Shown here piece by piece: positions 1 through 5,829 of a DNA stretch of 48,487 nt. Position numbers and translations under genes: made by a program. The notes below the pieces were generated by a model. It was not told the origin of the DNA and made no database searches. It saw only the letters and a list, made by a program, of their open reading frames with translations. Position 1 is the first letter of the stretch. Every line of letters begins with the position of its first letter. The stretch is from Candidatus Moranbacteria bacterium RIFCSPHIGHO2_01_FULL_55_24 (lineage in GTDB: Bacteria > Patescibacteria > Paceibacteria > Moranbacterales > UBA1568), in contig MFRW01000004.1 of assembly GCA_001786575.1 (NCBI GenBank), positions 1-48,487 of the forward strand, read 5' to 3'.

Positions 1-1121
1 ATAGAGAAGTAAAACCCCAAAATGACGAGTAATCCACCGATTATCCAAAGAAAATGTTCCACGTGGAACATTTTTGGATAAAGATCCTTCATGTTCCACG
101 TGGAACATTGTTTGACTGACCCAAATGTTCCACGTGGAACATTTAATAATTGATTCTGATGTTCCACGTGGAACATTTGATACCATAAATAGCTTATTGA
201 GACTATAAGCGCTATCCACGCACCCTTTGAAAAGCTCAAGAAAAAGACAGCCAGTATCAGAATAAGGCTCAAAATGTTCCACGTGGAACATTTTGTGAGA
301 AATTGTCTTAATGTTCCACGTGGAACATTGTTTGACTGACCCAGATGTTCCACGTGGAACATGGATTTAGTAAGAAAGAAGAGTAATATTACTAAACCGA
401 GAAAGCCTCCTAATATATTCGGATGAAGGAAAAGTCCGTATGGACGCAACATAAATCCTTCATTTAAAGCAATTTTAGCTATTCCAGGATCTGTCCAATA
501 AAAGACTGATTCCCCAAAAATGCTTAATCCAAGCGAAAATCCGGTTATAATTTGGAAAATACCGATGATGCTATTCACCAGAGCTAGGAGAAATAGAGTA
601 TAAAAAGCCCCTTTCATAATGTTCCACGTGGAACATTTTGTGAGAAATTGTCTCAATGTTCCACGTGGAACATTGTTTGACTGACCCAGATGTTCCACGT
701 GGAACATTTTACTATCAATAGTTTTGATCAGGAAAAAGGCAAAAAAGAGTGTACAGGCCTGTATAAGTCTCAAAATGGCATAAAATCCGAGTATCTTATT
801 TTCAGCAAAGAATATGGTAGCTCCAGACAGGGCAATAAAGGCTAGAAGAGCATAAAAGAGTCTCTCATGTTCCACGTGGAACATCTTTTCCCTGTATATT
901 GACAATAACTGTATTTTATTGTTTAATATAAATAGGACAAGAAAACTGGCGAAAAATAGGTCAAAAAGATAGATCGAGACGTCCAGGTATTCGTTATAGC
1001 CAGAAGACAGAGGATTGAAGACAGCAAGAACAATCTGGATGTTCAGAAAGGCTGTAGCGATGAACAGCCAGAAAGAGAGTTTTTCAAACGTTTTAAGAAG
1101 GGGAGAGTCAAGTAATTTCAT
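1..1121 (-). CDS. O-antigen ligase/Wzy-like membrane protein, 3' end outside window
   Basis: An uninterrupted minus-strand frame runs from ATG at 1121 to the window edge (373 codons, no stop), so the C-terminus is missing. It alternates hydrophobic helices with short loops. It carries two landmarks of the O-antigen ligase/polymerase (WaaL/Wzy) family: LRPYGLFLHPNILGG near residue 220 and LSFSKGAWIAL near residue 300. The family transfers or polymerises lipid-linked glycans on the outer side of the membrane. The oddity is that all eleven parS-like palindromes of this region lie inside the frame and are translated, as MFHVEH, NVPRGT or CSTWN depending on frame, always in the hydrophilic stretches between helices. 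The upstream minus strand has a TATAAT at 1147-1152, giving a leader of about 20 nt. AAAGGAA lies about 17 nt before the ATG, rather far for a ribosome site. Two relatives sit at 17016-19574. I am confident of the frame and fairly confident of the family. Confidence 0.8.
   Translation of the reverse strand, partial: MKLLDSPLLKTFEKLSFWLFIATAFLNIQIVLAVFNPLSSGYNEYLDVSIYLFDLFFASFLVLFILNNKIQLLSIYREKMFHVEHERLFYALLAFIALSGATIFFAENKILGFYAILRLIQACTLFFAFFLIKTIDSKMFHVEHLGQSNNVPRGTLRQFLTKCSTWNIMKGAFYTLFLLALVNSIIGIFQIITGFSLGLSIFGESVFYWTDPGIAKIALNEGFMLRPYGLFLHPNILGGFLGLVILLFFLTKSMFHVEHLGQSNNVPRGTLRQFLTKCSTWNILSLILILAVFFLSFSKGAWIALIVSISYLWYQMFHVEHQNQLLNVPRGTFGSVKQCSTWNMKDLYPKMFHVEHFLWIIGGLLVILGFYFS
53..142. 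repeat. parS triad module C (diverged)
   Basis: Three parS-like sites with start-to-start spacing 37 and 34 bp. The second spacer matches the other two modules except for one base, while the first spacer has diverged. A further site follows at 160, again 34 bp on. Confidence 0.75.
273..362. repeat. parS triad module A
   Basis: A 90-bp unit with three parS-like sites at 37 and 34 bp spacing. It is repeated at 618-707 with a single base difference (T309 against C654), an offset of 345 bp or 115 codons. Confidence 0.85.
618..707. repeat. parS triad module B
   Basis: Near-identical copy of 273-362 with one mismatch in 90 bp. Because both spacings are 1 modulo 3, the three sites of each module are read in three different frames of the host gene. 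Confidence 0.85.
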
Positions 1122-1181
1122 GCGATCGGGAAAAGAAATTCCTTTTATTATAGACCATTCCTGGCTGGACCGTAAGGAGCG

Positions 1182-1209
1182 TTGACGAATACCCAAAAGC
1201 CGGTATGAT
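1182..1209 (+). promoter_or_regulatory. Promoter for tRNA-Ala region
   Basis: TTGACG (1182-1187), 16 bp, TATGAT (1204-1209). Transcription would start near 1216 and run through the partial tRNA duplication into tRNA-Ala. Confidence 0.55.
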
Positions 1210-1230
1210 TAGGAGATGCCAGAACCTCAT

Positions 1231-1284
1231 GGGCCTGTAGCTTATCCGCCGGCTGGCGGAGCCTCCGGGTTCGGCAAGGTAATC
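1231..1284 (+). repeat. Duplicated tRNA-Ala 5' end with a palindromic insert
   Basis: The first 14 bases of tRNA-Ala (GGGCCTGTAGCTTA) occur at 1231-1244 and again at 1285-1298, the true gene start. Between them lie 40 bases beginning with the hairpin TCCGCC-GGCT-GGCGGA (1245-1260). The layout resembles insertion of a small palindromic element at the tRNA with a 14-bp duplication. The insert cannot itself fold as a tRNA. Confidence 0.6.
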
Positions 1285-1357
1285 GGGCCTGTAGCTTAGC
1301 TGGTAGAGCGCCTCCATGGCATGGAGGAGGTCAGGAGTTCGAGTCTCCTCAGGTCCA
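1285..1357 (+). tRNA. tRNA-Ala (GGC)
   Basis: 73 nt. Acceptor GGGCCTG pairs with CAGGTCC. The anticodon stem CCTCC/GGAGG encloses the loop ATGGCAT with anticodon GGC. The T-loop is GTTCGAGTC. CCA is not encoded. Confidence 0.95.
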
Positions 1358-1395
1358 CACAGTCAGATCTTTCAAAAGATAGAGTAATCTTTTCT

Positions 1396-1424
1396 TTGAA
1401 CGAAATTGTTTTCTCTGATACAGT
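1396..1424 (+). promoter_or_regulatory. Promoter giving a nearly leaderless mRNA
   Basis: TTGAAC (1396-1401), 17 bp, TACAGT (1419-1424) preceded by TGA (extended -10). The expected start near 1431 is only about 2 nt before the ATG at 1433. Confidence 0.55.
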
Positions 1425-1432
1425 AGGAGCGT

Positions 1433-2056
1433 ATGAGAGGGATACCTGTATCAAAAGAAGAAATCCTGAAGATAAAGCGCTTGCGCCGAACCGGCCATAG
1501 TCTGCCAGAAATTCGCGCCCTCTTGAATCGGGGCAGCAGCACGGTCTTCAAATACATCCAGGGAGTGGAAGTCCTCCCTCAATACGCGCTTTTTCTTAAA
1601 GAAAAGCAAGGCGGAAGCAAGGCAAGATCCCAAAAACTCTGGGAAAAATCTCGCGAAAAAGTGCGAGAAATTTCTTTTTCTTCTCATAAGAAGGATCTTC
1701 TTCTGCTTATAGCGGGCCTTTATTGGGCAGAAGGAAACAAGAAGGACCTCAATCTTATCAATAGTGATCCTGATCTGGTACGTATTTTTATCCAAGGACT
1801 TCTCAAACTCGGCGTAGAAAAGGATGATCTGCGTATCAGTCTCCGTCTTTATGAGGATATAGATGAACTGGCGGCAAGGAAATTTTGGGCTGAAAAACTT
1901 GATATCGGAATAAAAAAGATAATCAGCATCGACAGGCTAGGTGGCAAGAAAAACGGCAAACTTCCGTATGGAATGTGCCGTGTCCGAGTGGCCAAAGGAG
2001 GTGATTATTTCAAGATTATCATGAGCAGTATTGAACAAATAAAGACCTTGTGGTAG
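1433..2056 (+). CDS. HTH plus LAGLIDADG-like protein between two tRNA genes
   Basis: 207 residues. An N-terminal basic segment (about 5-45) reads like a helix-turn-helix or resolvase-type DNA-binding unit. The segment LLIAGLYWAEG (91-101) resembles one LAGLIDADG motif ending in an acidic residue, followed by NSDPDLVRIFIQGLLKLGV as in the homing-endonuclease fold. Only one such motif is visible, so a homodimer would be needed for nuclease activity; a WhiA-like non-catalytic role is also possible. The gene fills the space between tRNA-Ala and tRNA-Arg, its stop codon lying 12 bp before tRNA-Arg. AGGAG precedes the ATG by 3 nt, but a promoter at 1396-1424 would place the transcript start almost on the ATG. 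The domain call is inference. Confidence 0.65.
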   Translation: MRGIPVSKEEILKIKRLRRTGHSLPEIRALLNRGSSTVFKYIQGVEVLPQYALFLKEKQGGSKARSQKLWEKSREKVREISFSSHKKDLLLLIAGLYWAEGNKKDLNLINSDPDLVRIFIQGLLKLGVEKDDLRISLRLYEDIDELAARKFWAEKLDIGIKKIISIDRLGGKKNGKLPYGMCRVRVAKGGDYFKIIMSSIEQIKTLW

Positions 2057-2068
2057 CATGCACAGTCA

Positions 2069-2140
2069 GCTCTTGTAGTTCAACGGATAGAACGAGGGAC
2101 TCCTAAGCCTTAAATGCAGGTTCGACTCCTGCCGAGAGCA
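2069..2140 (+). tRNA. tRNA-Arg (CCT)
   Basis: 72 nt. Acceptor GCTCTTG/CGAGAGC, D-stem GTTC/GAAC, anticodon loop CTCCTAA with CCT, T-arm GCAGG-TTCGACT-CCTGC. The last anticodon-stem pair is an A-G mismatch. CCA is not encoded. Confidence 0.9.
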
Positions 2141-2155
2141 CTAAGCAACCTCTCT

Positions 2156-2488
2156 ATGTCACTCCGCATCACCAAGGTCAATGAACTCATCCGGGATCTC
2201 GTTTCCGAGACGATCAATACGGATCTCTCTTTGAAGCCGGGAGTTTTCGTCACGCTTACCAAATGCGAGACTTCCAAGGACCTGCGGCATGCACGCATCT
2301 TCGTGAGCATCTTTCCCGAAAGCGAAACGCGCTATGCTACTGAAACTCTCGCCAAAGAACGCGCGCGCATCGAGCGGAACGTGCATCAGAAGCTCTACAT
2401 GAAGCCGCTTCCGAAGATCTCTTTCCATGTCGACACTACCGCCCAGAGCGCAGATGAAGTGGAGAAGCTTCTGAAGAAAATTTTTTAG
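2156..2488 (+). CDS. rbfA: Ribosome-binding factor A
   Basis: 110 residues. RbfA is a single KH-type domain protein that binds the 30S subunit and helps mature the 5' end of 16S rRNA. The family pattern is visible: an N-terminal helix with VNELIRDLVSETI, then a strand segment VFVTLTKCETSKDLRHARIFVSIF, and a C-terminal helix with a conserved RIERNVHQKLYMKPLPKISF-type block. The start at 2156 is chosen because an upstream in-frame ATG at 2114 falls inside tRNA-Arg. The gene begins 15 bp after that tRNA and probably shares its transcript. Confidence 0.92.
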   Translation: MSLRITKVNELIRDLVSETINTDLSLKPGVFVTLTKCETSKDLRHARIFVSIFPESETRYATETLAKERARIERNVHQKLYMKPLPKISFHVDTTAQSADEVEKLLKKIF

Positions 2489-2515
2489 ACAGTATCGACG
2501 GGGGATTTTCACCGC

Positions 2516-2524
2516 TTATCCACA
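2516..2524 (+). promoter_or_regulatory. Consensus DnaA box
   Basis: TTATCCACA, a perfect match to the bacterial DnaA box, in the 61-bp rbfA-nrnA gap. A single 9-mer can occur by chance; its intergenic position is the only support. Confidence 0.3.
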
Positions 2525-2549
2525 GGCTATACCCGAAACAGAACTCTTC

Positions 2550-3509
2550 ATGAAAAACTTTCGCAAAGAATTCCATACGCTCCGCTACGTGATAGAGGGT
2601 TCGAAGCGCATTCTCCTCGTGGCACATAAGCGTCCGGATGCCGACACGGTAGGCGCCAATGCAGCCATGCATGAATACCTGGTTTCGCTCGGCAAAGAAG
2701 TCGACATCGCCTGCTACGATGCATTTCCGGAAAGCCTGCGCGACCTGGGCATGAAAGAATTCGTGCATCCGGAAAAGCTCGCGCTCACGAAGTACGATGC
2801 CGTATTCGCTCTCGACAGTGTCGATCGCGGCTTCCATCTCTTCGCTCCCTCTCTTACGAAAAATCAGGTGACGGTCCTTCTCGACCATCATCCGGACATC
2901 GCGCTTTCCGGGGACATCGTCATCATCGACCCGAGCTATTCTTCCACTTCAGAACTTGTCTATCTCTATTTCTCCCAGGAGGGGATCCAGATTTCGAAAA
3001 AGATGGCGAGCTACCTCTTGGCCGGCATCCTCTTCGACACCGGAGGATTCCAGCATTCGAATGTCTCACCGCGCGTGATGGAAATAGCTTCCGCTCTTAT
3101 GAAGCACGGAGCGCCGCTCGCCAAGATTTCCCAGATCATTTTCACCAACAAGGACATCGCGGCCCTGCGCCTGTGGGGGAGAGCGCTCGAGAAAGCCCGT
3201 CTCCACCAAAAGAACGGGATGCTCGTGACGGCCATCACCCAGGAAGACATCCGTCTCTGCAACGCTTCTCCGGAAGATATCTACCAGGTCACTTCCATCT
3301 TGAGCGCGGTACCGGATGCCAAATTCGCCCTCGTGCTCTCGGAGCGCGATGAGACGACTGTCCGGGCCAGCCTGCGTTCCATGGAACACCACGGCGTGGA
3401 CGTCTCGGCCATCGCCCATACTTTCGGCGGGGGAGGCCACCGGCTCGCAAGCGGCTTCGAGATCCCCGGCAAGATCGTCGAAACCCTCGATGGATTCGCC
3501 GTCGTGTAA
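2550..3509 (+). CDS. nrnA: DHH/DHHA1 phosphoesterase, NrnA-type
   Basis: 319 residues. NrnA-type enzymes degrade short oligoribonucleotides (nanoRNA) and dephosphorylate pAp; relatives cleave cyclic dinucleotides. The metal-site motifs are intact: HKRPDAD with H26, D30 and D32; the DHH triad D112-H113-H114; GILFDTGGF; and C-terminal GGGGH (293-297) of the DHHA1 substrate domain. The gene is preceded by rbfA and followed after 15 bp by a uracil-DNA glycosylase gene, so the three probably form one operon. RbfA next to an NrnA-like gene is a common bacterial arrangement. The exact substrate cannot be told from sequence. Confidence 0.88.
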   Translation: MKNFRKEFHTLRYVIEGSKRILLVAHKRPDADTVGANAAMHEYLVSLGKEVDIACYDAFPESLRDLGMKEFVHPEKLALTKYDAVFALDSVDRGFHLFAPSLTKNQVTVLLDHHPDIALSGDIVIIDPSYSSTSELVYLYFSQEGIQISKKMASYLLAGILFDTGGFQHSNVSPRVMEIASALMKHGAPLAKISQIIFTNKDIAALRLWGRALEKARLHQKNGMLVTAITQEDIRLCNASPEDIYQVTSILSAVPDAKFALVLSERDETTVRASLRSMEHHGVDVSAIAHTFGGGGHRLASGFEIPGKIVETLDGFAVV

Positions 3510-3524
3510 ACACCTCTCATACTT

Positions 3525-4133
3525 ATGGATACCCGTGCCCTCCTGCAAGAACTGAACGAACGTCACGACAGGCTCTCTCCATGCAAGCTCAAAGAGAGCG
3601 CGACGCACGCCGTACCAGGAGACGGGAATCCTGATGCGGATATCATGTTCGTAGGTGAAGCGCCCGGGAAAAACGAAGATCTGGAAGGGAAACCTTTCGT
3701 CGGTGCGGCAGGAAAATTCTTGAACGAAATGCTCGCAGGCATCGGCCTGAAGCGCGAAGATATCTACATCACCAATGTCGTGAAATACCGGCCGCCGAAT
3801 AACCGCGATCCGCTGCCGGAAGAAGTGGAGGCTTGCATGCCGTGGCTCCATGACCAGATCATGCTCATCAAGCCGAAGCTCATCGTGACGCTCGGCCGCC
3901 ACGCCATGGAGCACTTCGTGCCGGGAAAAAAGATATCCCAAATCCACGGAACTGCTTTCCGTCGATCCTTCGATGATATGGGCACCCAGGTCTTCTACGC
4001 CCTCTACCATCCGGCGGCCGCTCTTTACAACGGCGGCATGCGGGAAACGCTTATGAAGGATTTCCAGAAAATACCGGCTGTACTCGAAACTCTCGAAAAA
4101 GAGCGCGGCGGCCCTTCCGAGAAAGCTGTTTGA
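3525..4133 (+). CDS. udg: Family 4 uracil-DNA glycosylase lacking two cluster cysteines
   Basis: 202 residues. The enzyme removes uracil from DNA to begin base excision repair. GEAPGKNED (44-52) and YHPAA (161-165) are the two active-site motifs of family 4, and NNRDPLPEE is typical. Classical family 4 enzymes hold a [4Fe-4S] cluster through four cysteines. Here only C20 and C104 are at expected places; the second N-terminal cysteine is absent and the KCRPP position reads KYRPP (Y88). The cluster is therefore probably lost or altered. The gene lies 15 bp after nrnA. Confidence 0.9.
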   Translation: MDTRALLQELNERHDRLSPCKLKESATHAVPGDGNPDADIMFVGEAPGKNEDLEGKPFVGAAGKFLNEMLAGIGLKREDIYITNVVKYRPPNNRDPLPEEVEACMPWLHDQIMLIKPKLIVTLGRHAMEHFVPGKKISQIHGTAFRRSFDDMGTQVFYALYHPAAALYNGGMRETLMKDFQKIPAVLETLEKERGGPSEKAV

Positions 4134-4189
4134 CAGAACTCTCTCTTTTCATTACTGTATCCTGATATCCCGCAAAAAGGAGAGTGCTG

Positions 4190-4681
4190 ATGTTCACGCA
4201 TGCTGATCCTTCTGATTTTGGGAGAATCAACGAGAAAAGGTTCTTTGAAATAGTACGCCGCTTACAATATCGTGCTCCGCACTGGTTTTTCACGCTCGAA
4301 CGGGCAACGGTCCCCACGGATGTCCGCGGCATCGATGCTTTCGCGCTCATCCGCAAGCGCAGCGATCCGGATACGGTCATCCGCGTGCCCATCCAGATCA
4401 AGAGCTCCAAAAAAGGTATCGAGCAGCACTACAGAAAACATCCCAGTCATTGGGTGGACGGTGTTGTTCTCCTGGTGGTCAACGATATTCGGAACGACCG
4501 GGAAATTTTCACGGAATTCCTCGAGCGACTCTTCGAAATCTGGAAAAAAGACTGGACGTATGAGCCGTTCTTTGCGCGACTCTATGCCGAACCCCTGGAT
4601 AAACGGGGAAGAAAGATCCGTGACGAGCTTATCGCCAGGGAATCCTCACGGAGAAAGAAGCCTTTCTCCCCAGAAAACTGA
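4190..4681 (+). CDS. Hypothetical protein, possible PD-(D/E)XK nuclease fold
   Basis: 163 residues, not recognised as a named family. The central stretch RGIDAFALIRKR followed by VIRVPIQIKSSKKG has the spacing of the D...(E/Q)xK core of restriction-endonuclease-like folds, with Q in place of the usual acidic residue. The remainder is charged and soluble, with no membrane segment. The start at 4190 is chosen because AAGGAG at 4177-4182 lies 7 nt upstream; an alternative GTG at 4184 would overlap poorly with it. It follows the glycosylase gene after 56 bp and ends exactly at a strong terminator. The nuclease idea is inference. Confidence 0.6.
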   Translation: MFTHADPSDFGRINEKRFFEIVRRLQYRAPHWFFTLERATVPTDVRGIDAFALIRKRSDPDTVIRVPIQIKSSKKGIEQHYRKHPSHWVDGVVLLVVNDIRNDREIFTEFLERLFEIWKKDWTYEPFFARLYAEPLDKRGRKIRDELIARESSRRKKPFSPEN

Positions 4682-4718
4682 CAGCCCTTCTGATCATCCG
4701 AACAGAAGGGCTGTTTTT
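4681..4718 (+). terminator. Rho-independent terminator
   Basis: Perfect 12-bp stem ACAGCCCTTCTG/CAGAAGGGCTGT with a 10-nt loop, then TTTTT. It begins on the stop codon of the preceding gene. Confidence 0.92.
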
Positions 4719-4738
4719 CATTCTCTTTCGATTCGCTG

Positions 4739-4821
4739 TGCCGCGGGAGAGACTCGAACTCTCATGGCCTTGCAGCCCGCGGATTTTAAGTCCGCTGCGT
4801 ATACCATTCCGCCACCACGGC
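4739..4821 (-). tRNA. tRNA-Leu (TAA)
   Basis: 83 nt with a long variable arm. Acceptor GCCGTGG/CCGCGGC. Anticodon stem GCGGA/TCCGC with loop CTTAAAA, anticodon TAA. CCA is not encoded. Confidence 0.94.
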
Positions 4822-4830
4822 TTGCTTTTG

Positions 4831-4901
4831 AGGTCGTGCCCGGAATTGAACCGGGGTAAAGGGTTTTGCAGACCCGTGCCTAACCACTCGGCCACACGAC
4901 C
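4831..4901 (-). tRNA. tRNA-Cys (GCA)
   Basis: 71 nt. Acceptor GGTCGTG/CACGACC with discriminator T, as usual for tRNA-Cys. Anticodon loop CTGCAAA, anticodon GCA. It is co-oriented with tRNA-Leu 9 bp downstream. Confidence 0.94.
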
Positions 4902-4915
4902 AGTTGACCTACCGA

Positions 4916-4944
4916 AGGGTATCAAAATGACCCTCCCCAGTCAA
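4916..4944 (-). promoter_or_regulatory. Promoter for tRNA-Cys/tRNA-Leu
   Basis: On the minus strand TTGACT (4944-4939), 17 bp, TACCCT (4921-4916), with TGA before the -10. Transcription would start about 8 nt before tRNA-Cys. Confidence 0.55.
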
Positions 4945-4945
4945 C

Positions 4946-4973
4946 CAAAAACTCCCCAGAAAGGGGAGTTTTT
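4946..4973 (-). terminator. Terminator of the 3D-domain gene
   Basis: ACTCCCC/GGGGAGT stem with a 5-nt loop, with T-tracts on both strands. It lies just past the stop codon at 4982 of the minus-strand gene. Confidence 0.85.
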
Positions 4974-4981
4974 GCAGATAT

Positions 4982-5536
4982 TTACCGGATAACTTCAGCT
5001 ACGAGATTCTTGCGTCCGAACTGGAACGCCTCGGCCTTCGTCACCATGTAGATATCGAATTTGTTTCCTTTGATGGCTCCTCCGCGGTCTTCACACCGGT
5101 AGTCTCCCATACCCTCGATACGCACAATGGTACCGAAAGGATAGTTAGGAGGACATGCCAGAGTACGGTCCTTAGCGACTTTCAAACCGGAAGCGGTGAT
5201 ACCGTCGCTTTTCCCGCACTCGTCGGCCGCAGCCGTATAGGCTGAAGCGTTGATAGTGAAGGCATTTTGCGGAAGATTGCTCCACAGATGATTCTGCTTC
5301 TCTTTCCAGCGAGCGAGCGTTTTTTCCTCTACGGTAAGCTCCTCTTTCATCTGGGAAATTTCCTTGGCCCGCTCTTTGAAGGTCCATTCTAGAAGAAACG
5401 GGTCTTCAGCGTAATAATAGTCCTCAAGAGTCGGCACCTGGGAAGCCTGGGAAGCAGGATTCTCTGCTTTGGCGATATTGGGAAGGATCAAGATGCTTAC
5501 TGCTACGGCGAAAAGGGTAACCTTTCCAAAAATCAT
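4982..5536 (-). CDS. Exported 3D-domain protein
   Basis: 184 residues. Residues 1-24 form a signal peptide (hydrophobic core VTLFAVAVSILILP, cleavage near AKA-EN). Residues 45-90 are charged and likely a coiled coil. From about residue 94 there is a 3D (three-aspartate) domain of the double-psi beta-barrel class: SAYT, ECGKSDGITASG, FGTIVRIEGMG, CEDRGGAIKGNKFDIYM with D150 and D161. These domains occur in murein-active proteins (MltA, RlpA and YuiC relatives), so a cell-wall function outside the membrane is likely. A good promoter precedes it and a terminator follows. The coiled coil and small size suggest an anchored accessory wall enzyme rather than a full transglycosylase. Confidence 0.85.
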   Translation of the reverse strand: MIFGKVTLFAVAVSILILPNIAKAENPASQASQVPTLEDYYYAEDPFLLEWTFKERAKEISQMKEELTVEEKTLARWKEKQNHLWSNLPQNAFTINASAYTAAADECGKSDGITASGLKVAKDRTLACPPNYPFGTIVRIEGMGDYRCEDRGGAIKGNKFDIYMVTKAEAFQFGRKNLVAEVIR

Positions 5537-5618
5537 ACTGTGTACTTACGTGTAAGCCGCTTTTTCCGTGGAAGAAACGGGCCATCCCGAGAGCCAAGCT
5601 CTTTTAGGTTGACCGACT

Positions 5619-5647
5619 ATCCTAGCACAAAATAAGATCCCTGTCAA
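5619..5647 (-). promoter_or_regulatory. Promoter and structured leader of the 3D-domain gene
   Basis: Minus strand TTGACA (5647-5642), 17 bp, TAGGAT (5624-5619). The start near 5612 leaves a leader of about 75 nt. In the leader, small hairpins AGAGC/GCTCT, CGGG/CCCG and CTTAC/GTAAG are visible. I could not match the leader to a known riboswitch. Confidence 0.7.
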
Positions 5648-5680
5648 GAGTATTCCGTCATTATTTGGCTTATATAAAGC

Positions 5681-5708
5681 AAAAACAGCCAGAATAATGG
5701 CTGTTTTT
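5681..5708. terminator. Bidirectional terminator-like hairpin without an adjacent gene end
   Basis: AAAAACAGCCA/TGGCTGTTTTT with a 6-nt loop, T-tracts on both strands. No coding region ends near it. It separates the 3D-domain gene promoter from the HigB/HigA-like block and may mark the edge of an inserted segment. Confidence 0.7.
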
Positions 5709-5771
5709 CGCTTATTTGAGCGGGTTGCTATGCATCTTCAGAACTAAAACTGAAGAAAGTCCACGTGCCCC

Positions 5772-5800
5772 TTGACTTCCTGTGAAATTCACTCTACACT
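5772..5800 (+). promoter_or_regulatory. Promoter of the HigB/HigA-like block
   Basis: TTGACT (5772-5777), 17 bp, TACACT (5795-5800). The start near 5807 lies downstream of an in-frame ATG at 5782, which rules that ATG out and supports the start at 5830. Confidence 0.65.
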
Positions 5801-5829
5801 ACAAATATACTATTTTTGATATATTTGGT

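Larger units (their letters stand above)
55..883. promoter_or_regulatory. Array of eleven parS-like centromere sites
   Basis: The 16-bp perfect palindrome TGTTCCACGTGGAACA occurs eleven times, starting at 55, 92, 126, 160, 275, 312, 346, 620, 657, 691 and 868, usually extended to AATGTTCCACGTGGAACATT. It differs from the classical bacterial parS (TGTTTCACGTGAAACA) only by one symmetric substitution, so ParB is the expected ligand. No parA or parB gene lies in this window. The array sits about 24 kb from the dnaA/dnaN origin region, a plausible distance for an origin-proximal centromere. All copies are inside the coding sequence at 1-1121. No other full copy was found in the window. Confidence 0.85.

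Noticed and set aside
55..883. Reading the repeated palindromes as a CRISPR array
   Set aside because: The repeats are 16-20 bp perfect palindromes with spacers of about 14-20 bp that are themselves repeated, and they lie in a coding frame; no cas genes are present.
5537..5618. c-di-AMP (ydaO-type) riboswitch before the 3D-domain gene
   Set aside because: The leader is about half the needed length and lacks the conserved core.
5782..5829. Upstream ATG for the HigB-like gene
   Set aside because: It lies between the -35 and -10 of the promoter at 5772-5800 and adds residues outside the family.
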